Assembly (NCBI GenBank): GCA_024640315.1
Contig: JAHEFF010000002.1
Coordinates: forward strand, 62,001 to 126,000
Length of the DNA stretch: 64,000 nucleotides
DNA from: Woeseiaceae bacterium
Lineage (GTDB): Bacteria > Pseudomonadota > Gammaproteobacteria > Steroidobacterales > Woeseiaceae
Direction: 5' to 3'
Shown here: in pieces, positions 1 to 7,458 of the stretch
How the letters are laid out: the number at the start of each line of letters is the position of its first letter
How positions within the stretch are numbered: the first letter of the stretch is position 1
The notes under the pieces: model-generated
Database searches by the model: none
What the model saw: the letters and a program-made list of their open reading frames with translations, nothing else
Told to the model about the DNA's origin: nothing
Translations under genes and position numbers: made by a program

Positions 1-108
1 GACGCATATATACGAGATGGTGTGTCCCCGTGGGCCCGGCAAGAGAAGCGTGTTCATGACCTTATTGATGGGAATCTGGGTATTCAGCACCTGGAGCCAG
101 AGGAGTAA
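1..108 (+). CDS. C-terminal fragment of an unidentified protein
   Basis: Frame 1 is open from the first base to a TAA at 106-108 and gives 35 residues ending in HLEPEE. The composition, charged with no low-complexity run, looks coding, so this is probably the tail of a gene beginning left of the window. Too little is present to name the family. The following 180 bases up to the next gene show no gene; a short spacer is the simplest reading. It could also be a chance open frame, since 35 codons is not statistically strong. Confidence 0.4.
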   Translation, partial: DAYIRDGVSPWARQEKRVHDLIDGNLGIQHLEPEE

Positions 109-290
109 AGTTTTGTCCGTCGACGTCTGCTCCTGGCGAAAAGCAGCCACTCACCAGGATTAGGCTAGAATATCCGGTATTGACCCAATGCGTACGCCGA
201 ATAATTTACGCATTGGTCTGGTATTCGAGTATGGTGATTTTCCCAACGAATTACGCTCAGAAATCGCTAATAACAAGAGGAGTAAATGAT

Positions 291-551
291 ATGCCCAAGC
301 TTATAACGACTCATGAAGTGGATGACGTCGCTCACTGGCTGACATCGACGAAGAGGCAGGAAGTATTTGCCGGTGTAGCAAAGAACATATGTACTTTCGT
401 GAACCCTGATGCTCCCAATAGTGTCGGCCTGACCATGGATGTTGCGGACATGGCTGCGTTCGAGGCGGTTCTAAAAAGCGAAGCGGGTGCCGCTGCAATG
501 AAATATGACGGAGTAAGGCCAGAAACGATTGTTGTTCTGGTTGAAGGATAA
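291..551 (+). CDS. Small hypothetical protein, 86 aa
   Basis: The start ATG at 291 follows a clear AAGAGGAG ribosome binding site at 276-283. An open frame continues upstream to 180, but that extension has no such site. The product begins MPKLITTHEVDDVAHW and has no signal peptide or membrane segment. Its size and pattern of alternating strands and helices resemble small dimeric alpha/beta-barrel proteins of the monooxygenase-like (ABM/DUF3764) type; this is an impression, not an identification. It stands alone, with about 180 bases upstream and 250 bases downstream lacking genes. Function unknown. Confidence 0.6.
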   Translation: MPKLITTHEVDDVAHWLTSTKRQEVFAGVAKNICTFVNPDAPNSVGLTMDVADMAAFEAVLKSEAGAAAMKYDGVRPETIVVLVEG

Positions 552-801
552 CTTCGAATCAGGCGCGTTATCTATTCAGGATTTCGGAATCAACGAGTGC
601 CGGTGAAGACGTTGTGCAGCATTGCGCGCGCGTCGCCCGGAACGGGAATTTAGAAGTTCAACGTCCGCTATTGGCTGAAAGCAGCCGTTGGGCTGCTAAA
701 ATGATGAGGTGCTGCTAATAACCCACAGCGGACTGTCGTGGTCGTGCCGATAGTAATTTTGGAATAAATCTCGCGTTACGATCCGACTAAAAGGACGCGA
801 T
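552..801. other. Intergenic region, nothing definite
   Basis: Between the small orphan gene and the exported hydrolase no open frame looks coding. A short hairpin (GCAGCC-GTT-GGGCTGC, about 682-697) is visible but is not followed by a T run, so it is not a convincing terminator. A strong AAAAGGA ribosome binding site for the next gene sits at 789-795. Confidence 0.4.
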
Positions 802-1605
802 ATGCGATACATCCTAATTTTTGCCGCCTTGTCCGGACTTGTACCAACGGCAGCGTCCAGCCAAAGTATCGAAAGCCGCGTTGTTGACAACCACTACACT
901 TACATCCCCTCCGGGGAAGGAACCTTTCCTACGCTGATCGCAATACCGGGATGTAGTGGTATCTCGTCCGAAGATCCGGCATTTGAAAATTCCAACCCTA
1001 ATCTGCAGGAGGACGACCTCCTTTTCCGACGTCATTACCGAAAAATGGCGATTAAACTTAGAGACAAGGGTTTTGCCGTTTACTTGATCGACGTACACAA
1101 GGCCGAAGGTGTGCTGACCGCATGTGGCGGCGAAATTGGAAGCGAAAAACTGGCCGATTACATTAGTGCGGCCACGGGGTGGGTCGCTGAGCAGCCAAAC
1201 GTTGACGACAGAGAGATTCATCTAATCGGTTGGTCTATGGGTGGACGTGGTGTGCTGGAATGGCTGCATGGCCCGAGAGAAAGTGCAGAGAATCTGAAAT
1301 CTGCCATTGCCGTATACCCGGGCTGCGAAGAAGCGACCGATCTAACCATTCAAATCCCAATACTCATGCTGCTAGGTGGCGCTGACGATATTGCAGAACC
1401 GGGTAGATGCGAGGACCTTGCGCGGAGTGCGTCCGCAAAAGATAAGATAATTCTTAAGGTCTATCCTGGCGCGAGGCACGGATTCGATATTGAAGATGCG
1501 CCTCCGCTAGTCGAAATAGGTGGCGGGATGACGGTCGGCTATCAGCGCTCGGCTGCCGAAGCTTCGTGGAGCGAAATACTTTTGTTTCTCGGTCGCAGCG
1601 ACTGA
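802..1605 (+). CDS. Exported alpha/beta hydrolase, dienelactone-hydrolase-like
   Basis: A 267-residue protein with a cleavable signal peptide (hydrophobic residues 3-18, AxS-type cleavage near 20), so it is likely periplasmic. The nucleophile elbow GWSMGG places the serine near residue 145. A candidate acid lies in GGADD near 195 and the catalytic histidine in ARHGFD near 226, giving a complete triad in the order expected for the dienelactone hydrolase / acyl-peptidase branch of the fold. Three cysteines in the mature part could form a disulphide. Substrate cannot be read from sequence; an ester or lactone is the family expectation. The gene is monocistronic; the next gene is a tRNA on the opposite strand. 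Confidence 0.8.
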   Translation: MRYILIFAALSGLVPTAASSQSIESRVVDNHYTYIPSGEGTFPTLIAIPGCSGISSEDPAFENSNPNLQEDDLLFRRHYRKMAIKLRDKGFAVYLIDVHKAEGVLTACGGEIGSEKLADYISAATGWVAEQPNVDDREIHLIGWSMGGRGVLEWLHGPRESAENLKSAIAVYPGCEEATDLTIQIPILMLLGGADDIAEPGRCEDLARSASAKDKIILKVYPGARHGFDIEDAPPLVEIGGGMTVGYQRSAAEASWSEILLFLGRSD

Positions 1606-1660
1606 CAGCTTCTGGCCGTAAGCGGACGCTCGCTCGGATGGTTAAATGGATCGTCTGAAA

Positions 1661-1695
1661 CAAAAGGGCTAGCACCTTTCGATGCTAACCCTTTG
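1661..1695 (-). terminator. Rho-independent terminator of tRNA-Glu
   Basis: Arms 1663-1674 and 1683-1694 form a 12-bp stem with an 8-base loop. The single imperfect pair is G.U when read on the minus strand, and the minus strand continues into a U-rich tract (TTTTGTTT). It lies 8 bases beyond the CCA end of tRNA-Glu, which fits termination of that transcript; it may also stop readthrough from the hydrolase gene. Confidence 0.75.
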
Positions 1696-1702
1696 ACTTG
1701 TT

Positions 1703-1778
1703 TGGCACTCCCTACCGGATTCGAACCGGTGTTACCGCCGTGAGAGGGCGGCGTCCTGAACCACTAGACGAAGGGAGC
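1703..1778 (-). tRNA. tRNA-Glu (anticodon CTC)
   Basis: The minus strand gives a 76-nt cloverleaf with genomically encoded CCA (1705-1703), a T arm with GGTTCGAATCC, and an anticodon stem CCGCC/GGCGG around the loop CTCTCAC, so the anticodon is CTC and decodes GAG. The sequence closely resembles gammaproteobacterial tRNA-Glu. The first acceptor pair reads G1.U72, because 1707 is A on the plus strand, where G1-C72 is usual. A strong terminator follows immediately. Confidence 0.95.
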
Positions 1779-2089
1779 TAAATTCTGTCTGCCGCTGGTA
1801 GCGGGGCCGCTATTATAAGGTCGAATGAGCCTGGCTCAAGTCTAATTATGCAGTGCCTGATAAAGGGTCTCCCTACCGGATGGATTTGCCGCTGGGCGGC
1901 TCACCCCTTCGGGGCGCCTGCGGCATCTGTCGTCCCGGTGCGCTTCTCGCTCCATGGGGCATTCCAGGCCGCTTAGCGGCTGCCTCCCGAACCACCGGGT
2001 GAGGGCAACAGGTGTCCTATTTAGTGTCCCCGGACTCGCGGGGGCTGCTATCATACGGCCGCGTTTATGTTTTCCAAGCGGAATTTGTA
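1779..2089. other. Structured gap between tRNA-Glu and pcnB
   Basis: About 310 bases with no convincing gene. The part from 1880 to 2000 is GC-rich with several short inverted repeats, for example CACCCCTTCGGGGCGCC near 1910. The left end (1779-1840) should hold the minus-strand promoter of tRNA-Glu, and the right end the plus-strand promoter of pcnB. A TGCTATCAT extended -10-like element at 2046-2054 is the best candidate for the latter. GTGTCC occurs twice, seven bases apart, at 2012-2017 and 2024-2029; this resembles ends of dispersed repeats but is unproven. Confidence 0.35.
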
Positions 2090-3415
2090 TTGAATAACAG
2101 CGGGACCAAGAAGAACGTCAGGCCCATCATAATTCCGCGCCCTTCCCACAATGTTTCCCGGGATGAGATTTCCCGGAGTGCACTGAAGGTCCTCTATCGC
2201 CTGCATAAGTCGGGCTTTCAGGCATTTCTGGTTGGCGGCGGCGTGCGGGACGCACTGCTGGGTCTGCATCCCAAGGATTTTGACATCGCGACCGATGCGC
2301 ATCCCGAAGAAATTCGCGCGCTATTTTCCAACTGCCGCCTGATCGGGCGGCGCTTCAGGCTCGCGCATATTCGTTTCGGCAGAGAGATCATTGAAGTCGC
2401 GACTTTCCGGGCGGCCACAGACGGTAGCGAAAAACACGTTGATGTCGAACATGATCACGAAGGCAGAATCTTGCGTGACAATGTCTACGGAAGTATCGAT
2501 GAAGATGTCTGGCGACGCGATTTCACCTGCAATGCGCTTTATTACAACATCGCCGATTTCAGTATCTGGGACTATGTTGGCGGCGTAAAAGATGTTGAGC
2601 GCCGGAAGTTGGTTCTAATTGGCGATCCTGACACCCGGCTCCGCGAAGACCCCGTGCGGATGCTGCGTGCCATTCGTTTTGCGGGAAAGCTCGATTTTGA
2701 GATTGACGATAGCGTTCAACAGTCGATGATCAGGAACCGCGAGCTCCTGAGCAATGTTCCGGCGGCTCGATTATTTGATGAATTTCTCAAGATGTTTCAG
2801 GCGGGTCACGCCGGCAAGACATTCGAGCTGCTACGCAAATTCGATCTTTTCAGACTACTGTTTCCGGAGACGGACGCGGAAATCAATGAGGATGAACAGT
2901 TTCTCGAATTTGTCCGGATGGCCCTTGCGAATACGGATGGGCGTGTAGCGCAAGACAAATCTGTAACGCCGATGTTTTTGCTCGGAGTGTTTTTGTGGGC
3001 ACCGGTCCGCAAACACGCGGAACAGCTGCGTGCCAAAGAGAACATGTCTGTCGTGCAGTCGTTGAGTATGGCGTCGTTCGAGATTTCCGGATTACAGCAA
3101 TCGCGCGTTTCGATTCCACGACGATTTACGACGCCGATGAGAGAAATGCTGGCGATGCAACCTCGGTTCGATGTGCGGCGGGGCAAACGGGCTCTGCGCC
3201 TGCTGGAGCACCGCCGATTTCGCGCCGCCTACGATTTCATGATGTTGCGCGCAAAGTGCGGTGACTTCGACAAGGAACTCGCAGAGTTCTGGACTGAAGT
3301 TCAGAGTCAGGGAGCTGAGCAACGCGCGCAGAGTTTCGATTTGCACAGCAAATCAACGTCATCCAGGCGACGCCGGCCACGAAAAAGAAAGAATCCCGGG
3401 ACAGGGCAAACGTGA
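2090..3415 (+). CDS. pcnB: Poly(A) polymerase I
   Basis: Adds 3' poly(A) tails to RNA and so promotes decay by exonucleases. The class II nucleotidyltransferase head is clear: GGGVRD near residue 50, followed by the metal-binding DFDIATDA motif about 13 residues later. Next come the RNA-binding domain and a C-terminal Arg/Lys-rich tail (SSRRRRPRKRK) typical of bacterial PcnB rather than CCA-adding enzymes. The start is uncertain. The longest frame begins at GTG 2012, but this runs through a repeat-like, promoter-like stretch. TTG 2090, with GCGGA a few bases upstream, is preferred. Inefficient non-AUG initiation is known for E. coli pcnB (AUU). The stop overlaps the GTG of folK. Confidence 0.93.
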   Translation: MNNSGTKKNVRPIIIPRPSHNVSRDEISRSALKVLYRLHKSGFQAFLVGGGVRDALLGLHPKDFDIATDAHPEEIRALFSNCRLIGRRFRLAHIRFGREIIEVATFRAATDGSEKHVDVEHDHEGRILRDNVYGSIDEDVWRRDFTCNALYYNIADFSIWDYVGGVKDVERRKLVLIGDPDTRLREDPVRMLRAIRFAGKLDFEIDDSVQQSMIRNRELLSNVPAARLFDEFLKMFQAGHAGKTFELLRKFDLFRLLFPETDAEINEDEQFLEFVRMALANTDGRVAQDKSVTPMFLLGVFLWAPVRKHAEQLRAKENMSVVQSLSMASFEISGLQQSRVSIPRRFTTPMREMLAMQPRFDVRRGKRALRLLEHRRFRAAYDFMMLRAKCGDFDKELAEFWTEVQSQGAEQRAQSFDLHSKSTSSRRRRPRKRKNPGTGQT

Positions 3416-3912
3416 CAAAAGAGCGCTGGCGGCCTGCCTATGTGGGTGTCGGGAGCAATCTGGGTTCACCGGTGGAGCAGGTCGGCAGCGGGATTGCGGC
3501 GATGGCAGGCATTCGGGACTCCGTGGTTGCTCTTAAGTCCGGCCTTTTCCGCTCTGCGCCACTCGGCCCTGCTGATCAGCCCGATTTTATCAATGCGGTC
3601 GTTGCGCTACTGACAAAGTTAAGTGCGCAGGACCTGCTGATGGAACTCAAGCTGATCGAGACGGCGCAAGGCCGCAAGCGGTCTTCCGAGCGATGGGGGC
3701 CGCGTACGCTCGACCTGGACTTGCTCTCCTACTCGAACCTGGTGCTTGCTGAAGAAGAGCTGACCCTGCCTCATCCGGGCGTCGCCGAGCGAAATTTTGT
3801 ATTGTTGCCCTGGAGAGAAATTGCACCGCATTATCGGGTGCCTGGATTATCAACGGTTATGCAGTTGTCATTGGAAGTTCCAAATGAACCGCGCATCGAG
3901 CGAATTGTCTGA
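3412..3912 (+). CDS. folK: 2-amino-4-hydroxy-6-hydroxymethyldihydropteridine pyrophosphokinase
   Basis: Transfers pyrophosphate from ATP to hydroxymethyl-dihydropterin, the step before dihydropteroate synthase in folate synthesis. At 166 residues it is the normal HPPK length. VGSNLGSP near the N terminus and the signature WGPRTLDLDLL near residue 100, with its Mg-binding aspartates, are intact, followed by LPHPGVAERNFVL. The GTG start at 3412 overlaps the pcnB stop (GTGA), indicating translational coupling. The pcnB-folK-pan order matches E. coli, apart from a kinase gene inserted before panB. Confidence 0.95.
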   Translation: MTKERWRPAYVGVGSNLGSPVEQVGSGIAAMAGIRDSVVALKSGLFRSAPLGPADQPDFINAVVALLTKLSAQDLLMELKLIETAQGRKRSSERWGPRTLDLDLLSYSNLVLAEEELTLPHPGVAERNFVLLPWREIAPHYRVPGLSTVMQLSLEVPNEPRIERIV

Positions 3913-3921
3913 AGCCCTGAA

Positions 3922-4599
3922 GTGACGTTAAGCGAACTGAAACCTGTACAGGCCCGGTCCAGATTCATTGTGGTCGAAGGTCCAATCGGTGTCGGCAAAA
4001 CCAGCCTGGCCCGACGCCTCGCTGAGAGTTTTTCCGGTGCCCTTGTACTTGAAAGTTCGGAGGAGAATCCGTTTCTCGACCAGTTTTACAGGTCAGGTCG
4101 TCGTACGGCTCTGCCTGCCCAGTTGTTCTTCCTGTTTCAGCGCACCCGGCAGCTCGAATTACTCAACCAGTCCGACATGTTTTCACCGGTTCACGTGGCG
4201 GATTTTCATATCTCCAAAGACCGGCTTTTTGCAGAATTGAATCTCAGTGCGGATGAGTTGGAGCTTTACAATCAGATTTACGACAAACTCGACTTCGATG
4301 CACCGACTCCCGACCTGGTCATTTACCTGCAGGCGTCTGTAGATGCGTTGATGACCAGAATTACCCGGCGGGGGTTTGAATATGAGCGCGCGATTGATCG
4401 CTCGTATGTCGAAAAGGTCGCTGAATCTTATGCCAGGTTCTACTACGATTTTGATGATGCACCGTTGCTGATTGTGAACGCGTCGACTATCGATCCGGTA
4501 AACAACGACGTAGACTATGATGCGCTTTACAGGCAGGTTCGCCGAATCACCAGCGGTCGCCATTTCTTTAATCCTGCGGCCGCCGTTGCTTTCGCCTGA
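3922..4599 (+). CDS. Deoxynucleoside kinase family protein
   Basis: A 225-residue P-loop kinase: VEGPIGVGKTSLARRL near residues 14-29 is the ATP-binding loop, and the lid region with ERAIDRSYVEKVAESY is typical of the dNK/dCK family, which phosphorylates deoxynucleosides for salvage. Start is GTG 3922, ten bases after the folK stop, so it lies in the pcnB-folK-panB operon. Related kinases sit between folK and panB in several gammaproteobacteria, and which nucleoside is used is not known from sequence. The reason for co-transcription with folate and pantothenate genes is unclear; thymidylate and folate metabolism is one possible link. Confidence 0.85.
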   Translation: MTLSELKPVQARSRFIVVEGPIGVGKTSLARRLAESFSGALVLESSEENPFLDQFYRSGRRTALPAQLFFLFQRTRQLELLNQSDMFSPVHVADFHISKDRLFAELNLSADELELYNQIYDKLDFDAPTPDLVIYLQASVDALMTRITRRGFEYERAIDRSYVEKVAESYARFYYDFDDAPLLIVNASTIDPVNNDVDYDALYRQVRRITSGRHFFNPAAAVAFA

Positions 4600-4615
4600 G
4601 AATTTCGAGGACTGA

Positions 4616-5446
4616 ATGTACACACAGCTTGAACAACGCGGGATGGTCGATCCGCCGATCAACGTATCAACGTTGAGGGATATGAAGGAGAGCGGCGAGC
4701 CCATCGCGTGCCTGACGGCATATGATGCGAGTTACGCTTCGCTTGTCGATGCGGCTGGAATTGATCTGGTGCTGGTTGGAGATTCGCTCGGCATGGTCAT
4801 ACAGGGTCACGATACTACTGTGCCGGTTACCGTCAGTGACATTATTTATCACACCAAAATGGTAGCCAGGGGGCTGCGACGGGCGTTTCTTGTTGCGGAT
4901 ATGCCGTTTATGAGCTATTCAGATCCGGGACAGGCGCTGCAAAATGCTGTGCAGTTGATGCAGGAAGGCGGCGCCATGATGATCAAGCTGGAAGGTGGTG
5001 AAGGCCAGATTGAAATCGTCGAACATTTGTCCAGACACGACATTCCTGTGTGTGCGCATATCGGCCTCAAGCCGCAGTCGGTGCACAAGATTGGTGGCTT
5101 CAAGGTGCAGGGCAGGGACCCTGAACATGCCAGGCGCATGGTCGATAACGCGCGGCGTCTGCAGGATGCGGGGGCCGACATAGTATTGCTCGAGTGCGTA
5201 CCGAATGAAGTAGGTGAGGCGGTCCGGAATGAATTGCATGTGCCGGTCATTGGCATTGGTGCTGGCCCTGACGTCGACGGACAGATACTCGTGTTGTATG
5301 ACATTCTTGATATCACGCAGGGACGCACGCCAAAGTTCGTGAAGAACTTTATGGCCGGGCATGATTCGCCATTGGCCGCAATTCAGAGCTACGTTGAGGC
5401 GGTGCGGGATAAATCCTATCCCCAGCCAGAACATTGTTTTTCCTGA
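4616..5446 (+). CDS. panB: 3-methyl-2-oxobutanoate hydroxymethyltransferase
   Basis: First committed step of pantothenate synthesis: transfer of a hydroxymethyl group from 5,10-methylene-tetrahydrofolate to alpha-ketoisovalerate. The 276-residue length is normal. Family signatures are present: LTAYDASYA, the metal-binding LVGDSLGMV, TKMVARG, AHIGLKPQ and GIGAGPDVDGQILV. ATG 4616 has a GAGGA site at 4606-4610. It sits directly upstream of panC. panD, for the beta-alanine branch, is absent from the cluster and must lie elsewhere. Confidence 0.97.
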   Translation: MYTQLEQRGMVDPPINVSTLRDMKESGEPIACLTAYDASYASLVDAAGIDLVLVGDSLGMVIQGHDTTVPVTVSDIIYHTKMVARGLRRAFLVADMPFMSYSDPGQALQNAVQLMQEGGAMMIKLEGGEGQIEIVEHLSRHDIPVCAHIGLKPQSVHKIGGFKVQGRDPEHARRMVDNARRLQDAGADIVLLECVPNEVGEAVRNELHVPVIGIGAGPDVDGQILVLYDILDITQGRTPKFVKNFMAGHDSPLAAIQSYVEAVRDKSYPQPEHCFS

Positions 5447-5486
5447 TTCGATTATTTATTCAGACTGATCTGGCGGCGACCAACAA

Positions 5487-6335
5487 ATGGAAATAGTGAG
5501 TACGGCTGAGGCGCTTCGGGAACATTTGTCCGACTGGCGCCAGGACGGCGAGCATATTGCTCTGGTGCCGACCATGGGCAATCTTCACGAGGGGCACCTG
5601 AGCCTCGTCAAGGCAGCGCGCGAACACGCGGAGCGCGTAGTGGTTTCAATATTTGTCAATCCAACTCAGTTCGCAGAAGGCGAGGATCTCGAGGAATATC
5701 CGCGAACCCTCGAGCGCGACCAGCGCCAGCTGAATCGGGCGAATACAGACCTGGTCTTTGTGCCCGACGTTGACACCATGTATCCGTTCGGCATAGACAA
5801 CGCGACCTCGGTGACCGTGCCTACGCTAACTGATGATCTGTGTGGAACATTTCGACCAGGTCACTTTGATGGCGTTACGACGATCGTTACCAGGCTGTTC
5901 GGCCTGGTGCAGCCGGACGTTGCGGTGTTTGGTCAAAAAGACTATCAGCAGCAAGTCGTCATTCGTCGTATGGTCGCGGACTTAAGCCTGCCAGTTGAGA
6001 TTGTTATTGTACCAACTGTGCGCGAGGACGACGGTCTCGCCAGGAGTTCGCGCAATCAGTACCTGTCGGAAGACGAGCGAGCCTCTGCTCCGGTCCTTTA
6101 TGCAGTCCTCGAAGAGGTCGGAAAGGAAATACGCGATGGACGCAGGGACTTTGCGGCCCTCGAATCTACGGCTCTCGCGAAGCTCGCAGAAGCCGGCTTT
6201 GAAACCGAGTACGTCAACATACGGAATGCGTCAGATCTGAGTGAGCCGGATCGGGAATCAGGAGAACTGGTTGTACTCGGCTCGGCATGGCTCGGCAAAG
6301 CAAGACTGATCGACAATCTGATCGTCGAGATTTAG
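5487..6335 (+). CDS. panC: Pantoate-beta-alanine ligase (pantothenate synthetase)
   Basis: Condenses pantoate and beta-alanine with ATP to give pantothenate. At 282 residues it has the nucleotidyltransferase HIGH-type motif (MGNLHEGHLSLV near residue 30), FVNPTQF, FGQKDYQQ and the KMSKS-equivalent region SSRNQYLS. It follows panB by 40 bases and closes the operon. Its TAG stop (6333-6335) overlaps the TAA stop of the convergent gene, so there is no room for a terminator between them. Confidence 0.97.
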   Translation: MEIVSTAEALREHLSDWRQDGEHIALVPTMGNLHEGHLSLVKAAREHAERVVVSIFVNPTQFAEGEDLEEYPRTLERDQRQLNRANTDLVFVPDVDTMYPFGIDNATSVTVPTLTDDLCGTFRPGHFDGVTTIVTRLFGLVQPDVAVFGQKDYQQQVVIRRMVADLSLPVEIVIVPTVREDDGLARSSRNQYLSEDERASAPVLYAVLEEVGKEIRDGRRDFAALESTALAKLAEAGFETEYVNIRNASDLSEPDRESGELVVLGSAWLGKARLIDNLIVEI

Positions 6336-7300
6336 TCGGAAACCTTATTCCGCCCCGCGTCTTTCGCCCGATAAAGCGCTTCGTCTGCCGCTTTTAGAAG
6401 TGTCTCGAAATTGCCGTTGCTGTCGATTTCGGCCACACCCATTGATACCCGAATCGGGATCTGAATCAATGAATCGTCGCTGTCTGCCGTATCGCCCGAA
6501 ACCGCGGCGCGAACACGTTCTGCAATCGTCAGGCTTTCCTCTGCGCCGACCCCCGGCAGAAGAACCGCAAACTCGTCACCGCCGTAACGCACGAGCAGGT
6601 CGCGGGGGCGAAACTGATTTCCGAGAATCTTTGCAACAGCAGACAAAGCGCGGTCTCCTGCTACGTGGCCGAACATGTCGTTGAATGATTTGAAATAATC
6701 TACATCAATCATGATGAGAGAAGCCGGGCACTCGCTCTGTATACACCGTTCGACTTCACGTGGAAACGATTCTTCCATCGCGTGGCGATTGCCGAGTCCG
6801 GTCAGCGCATCCGTGGTAGCGTGTTTTTCGAACTTGCGCCAGTCGCCAATACTTTCGGCAATAAACTGATTGTGGCTTCGAACACGTTCGGAAAGTACAA
6901 CCAGAAGATTCTTGGAGAATTCGTGAGATGCATTGACCAGGTCCCAAAGGATGTCCTTGTGAATAACAAGTAAATGGGTCGGCTGTGAAGCCACTACATA
7001 AGCAGAGGGATCTCGGTCTTCGATAATTGACATCTCGCCGGCACATTCGCCAACTTCCATCGTGGCCAGGACCGGGGAGTCGGTTGAGCCTACGTGCACA
7101 TGTAATTCGCCGGAAAGAACAACATAGACATTCTGGTTCTTGTTACCCGGTGAGAGCAGCAATTCACCTGGTTCCAGATCACAGCGATCACATTTTTGCA
7201 GCAGCTCCTGTACGTCGTCCGGACAGACCCCACTAAACAGTTCCAGCCCGGAGAGCAGGGACTTCTGGTAATCCGAATTCGTGGCGTGCTGAGCTGACAA
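6332..7300 (-). CDS. Diguanylate cyclase with N-terminal cyclic-nucleotide-binding domain
   Basis: Predicted c-di-GMP synthase of about 322 residues. Residues 15-125 form a cNMP-binding beta-barrel (LLSPGNKNQNVYVVLSGEL, then GECAGEMSIIEDRDPSA). Residues 155-322 are a GGDEF domain with an intact RYGGDEF (240-244). An RPRD inhibitory site lies exactly five residues before the motif, so product inhibition is expected. No membrane segment. The longest frame starts at ATG 7495 and would overlap the upstream ppk2 gene. TTG 7300 is preferred because an AAAGGGA site lies just upstream and the extra 65 residues look non-conserved. The barrel's Arg in the phosphate cassette is not canonical, so cAMP or cGMP binding is unproven. 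Confidence 0.85.
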   Translation of the reverse strand: MSAQHATNSDYQKSLLSGLELFSGVCPDDVQELLQKCDRCDLEPGELLLSPGNKNQNVYVVLSGELHVHVGSTDSPVLATMEVGECAGEMSIIEDRDPSAYVVASQPTHLLVIHKDILWDLVNASHEFSKNLLVVLSERVRSHNQFIAESIGDWRKFEKHATTDALTGLGNRHAMEESFPREVERCIQSECPASLIMIDVDYFKSFNDMFGHVAGDRALSAVAKILGNQFRPRDLLVRYGGDEFAVLLPGVGAEESLTIAERVRAAVSGDTADSDDSLIQIPIRVSMGVAEIDSNGNFETLLKAADEALYRAKDAGRNKVSD

Positions 7301-7458
7301 AATATTCCCTTTGAGTAGCGGTTTCCGGCAGGCAAGACACCTGACTTTGCCGCGAGTAACGGTGGGTTTTACGCCAAATATGGCTCGATAACAACGACGC
7401 CTGTAGCGGATTGGGGATGACGTGCCGTAAAGTTCGAGCGGAATCACAAAAGTGTGAA

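Noticed and set aside
2012..2089. Upstream GTG start of pcnB
   Set aside because: The extra 26 residues are not PcnB-like and the segment overlaps a promoter-like and repeat-like stretch; kept only as an alternative.
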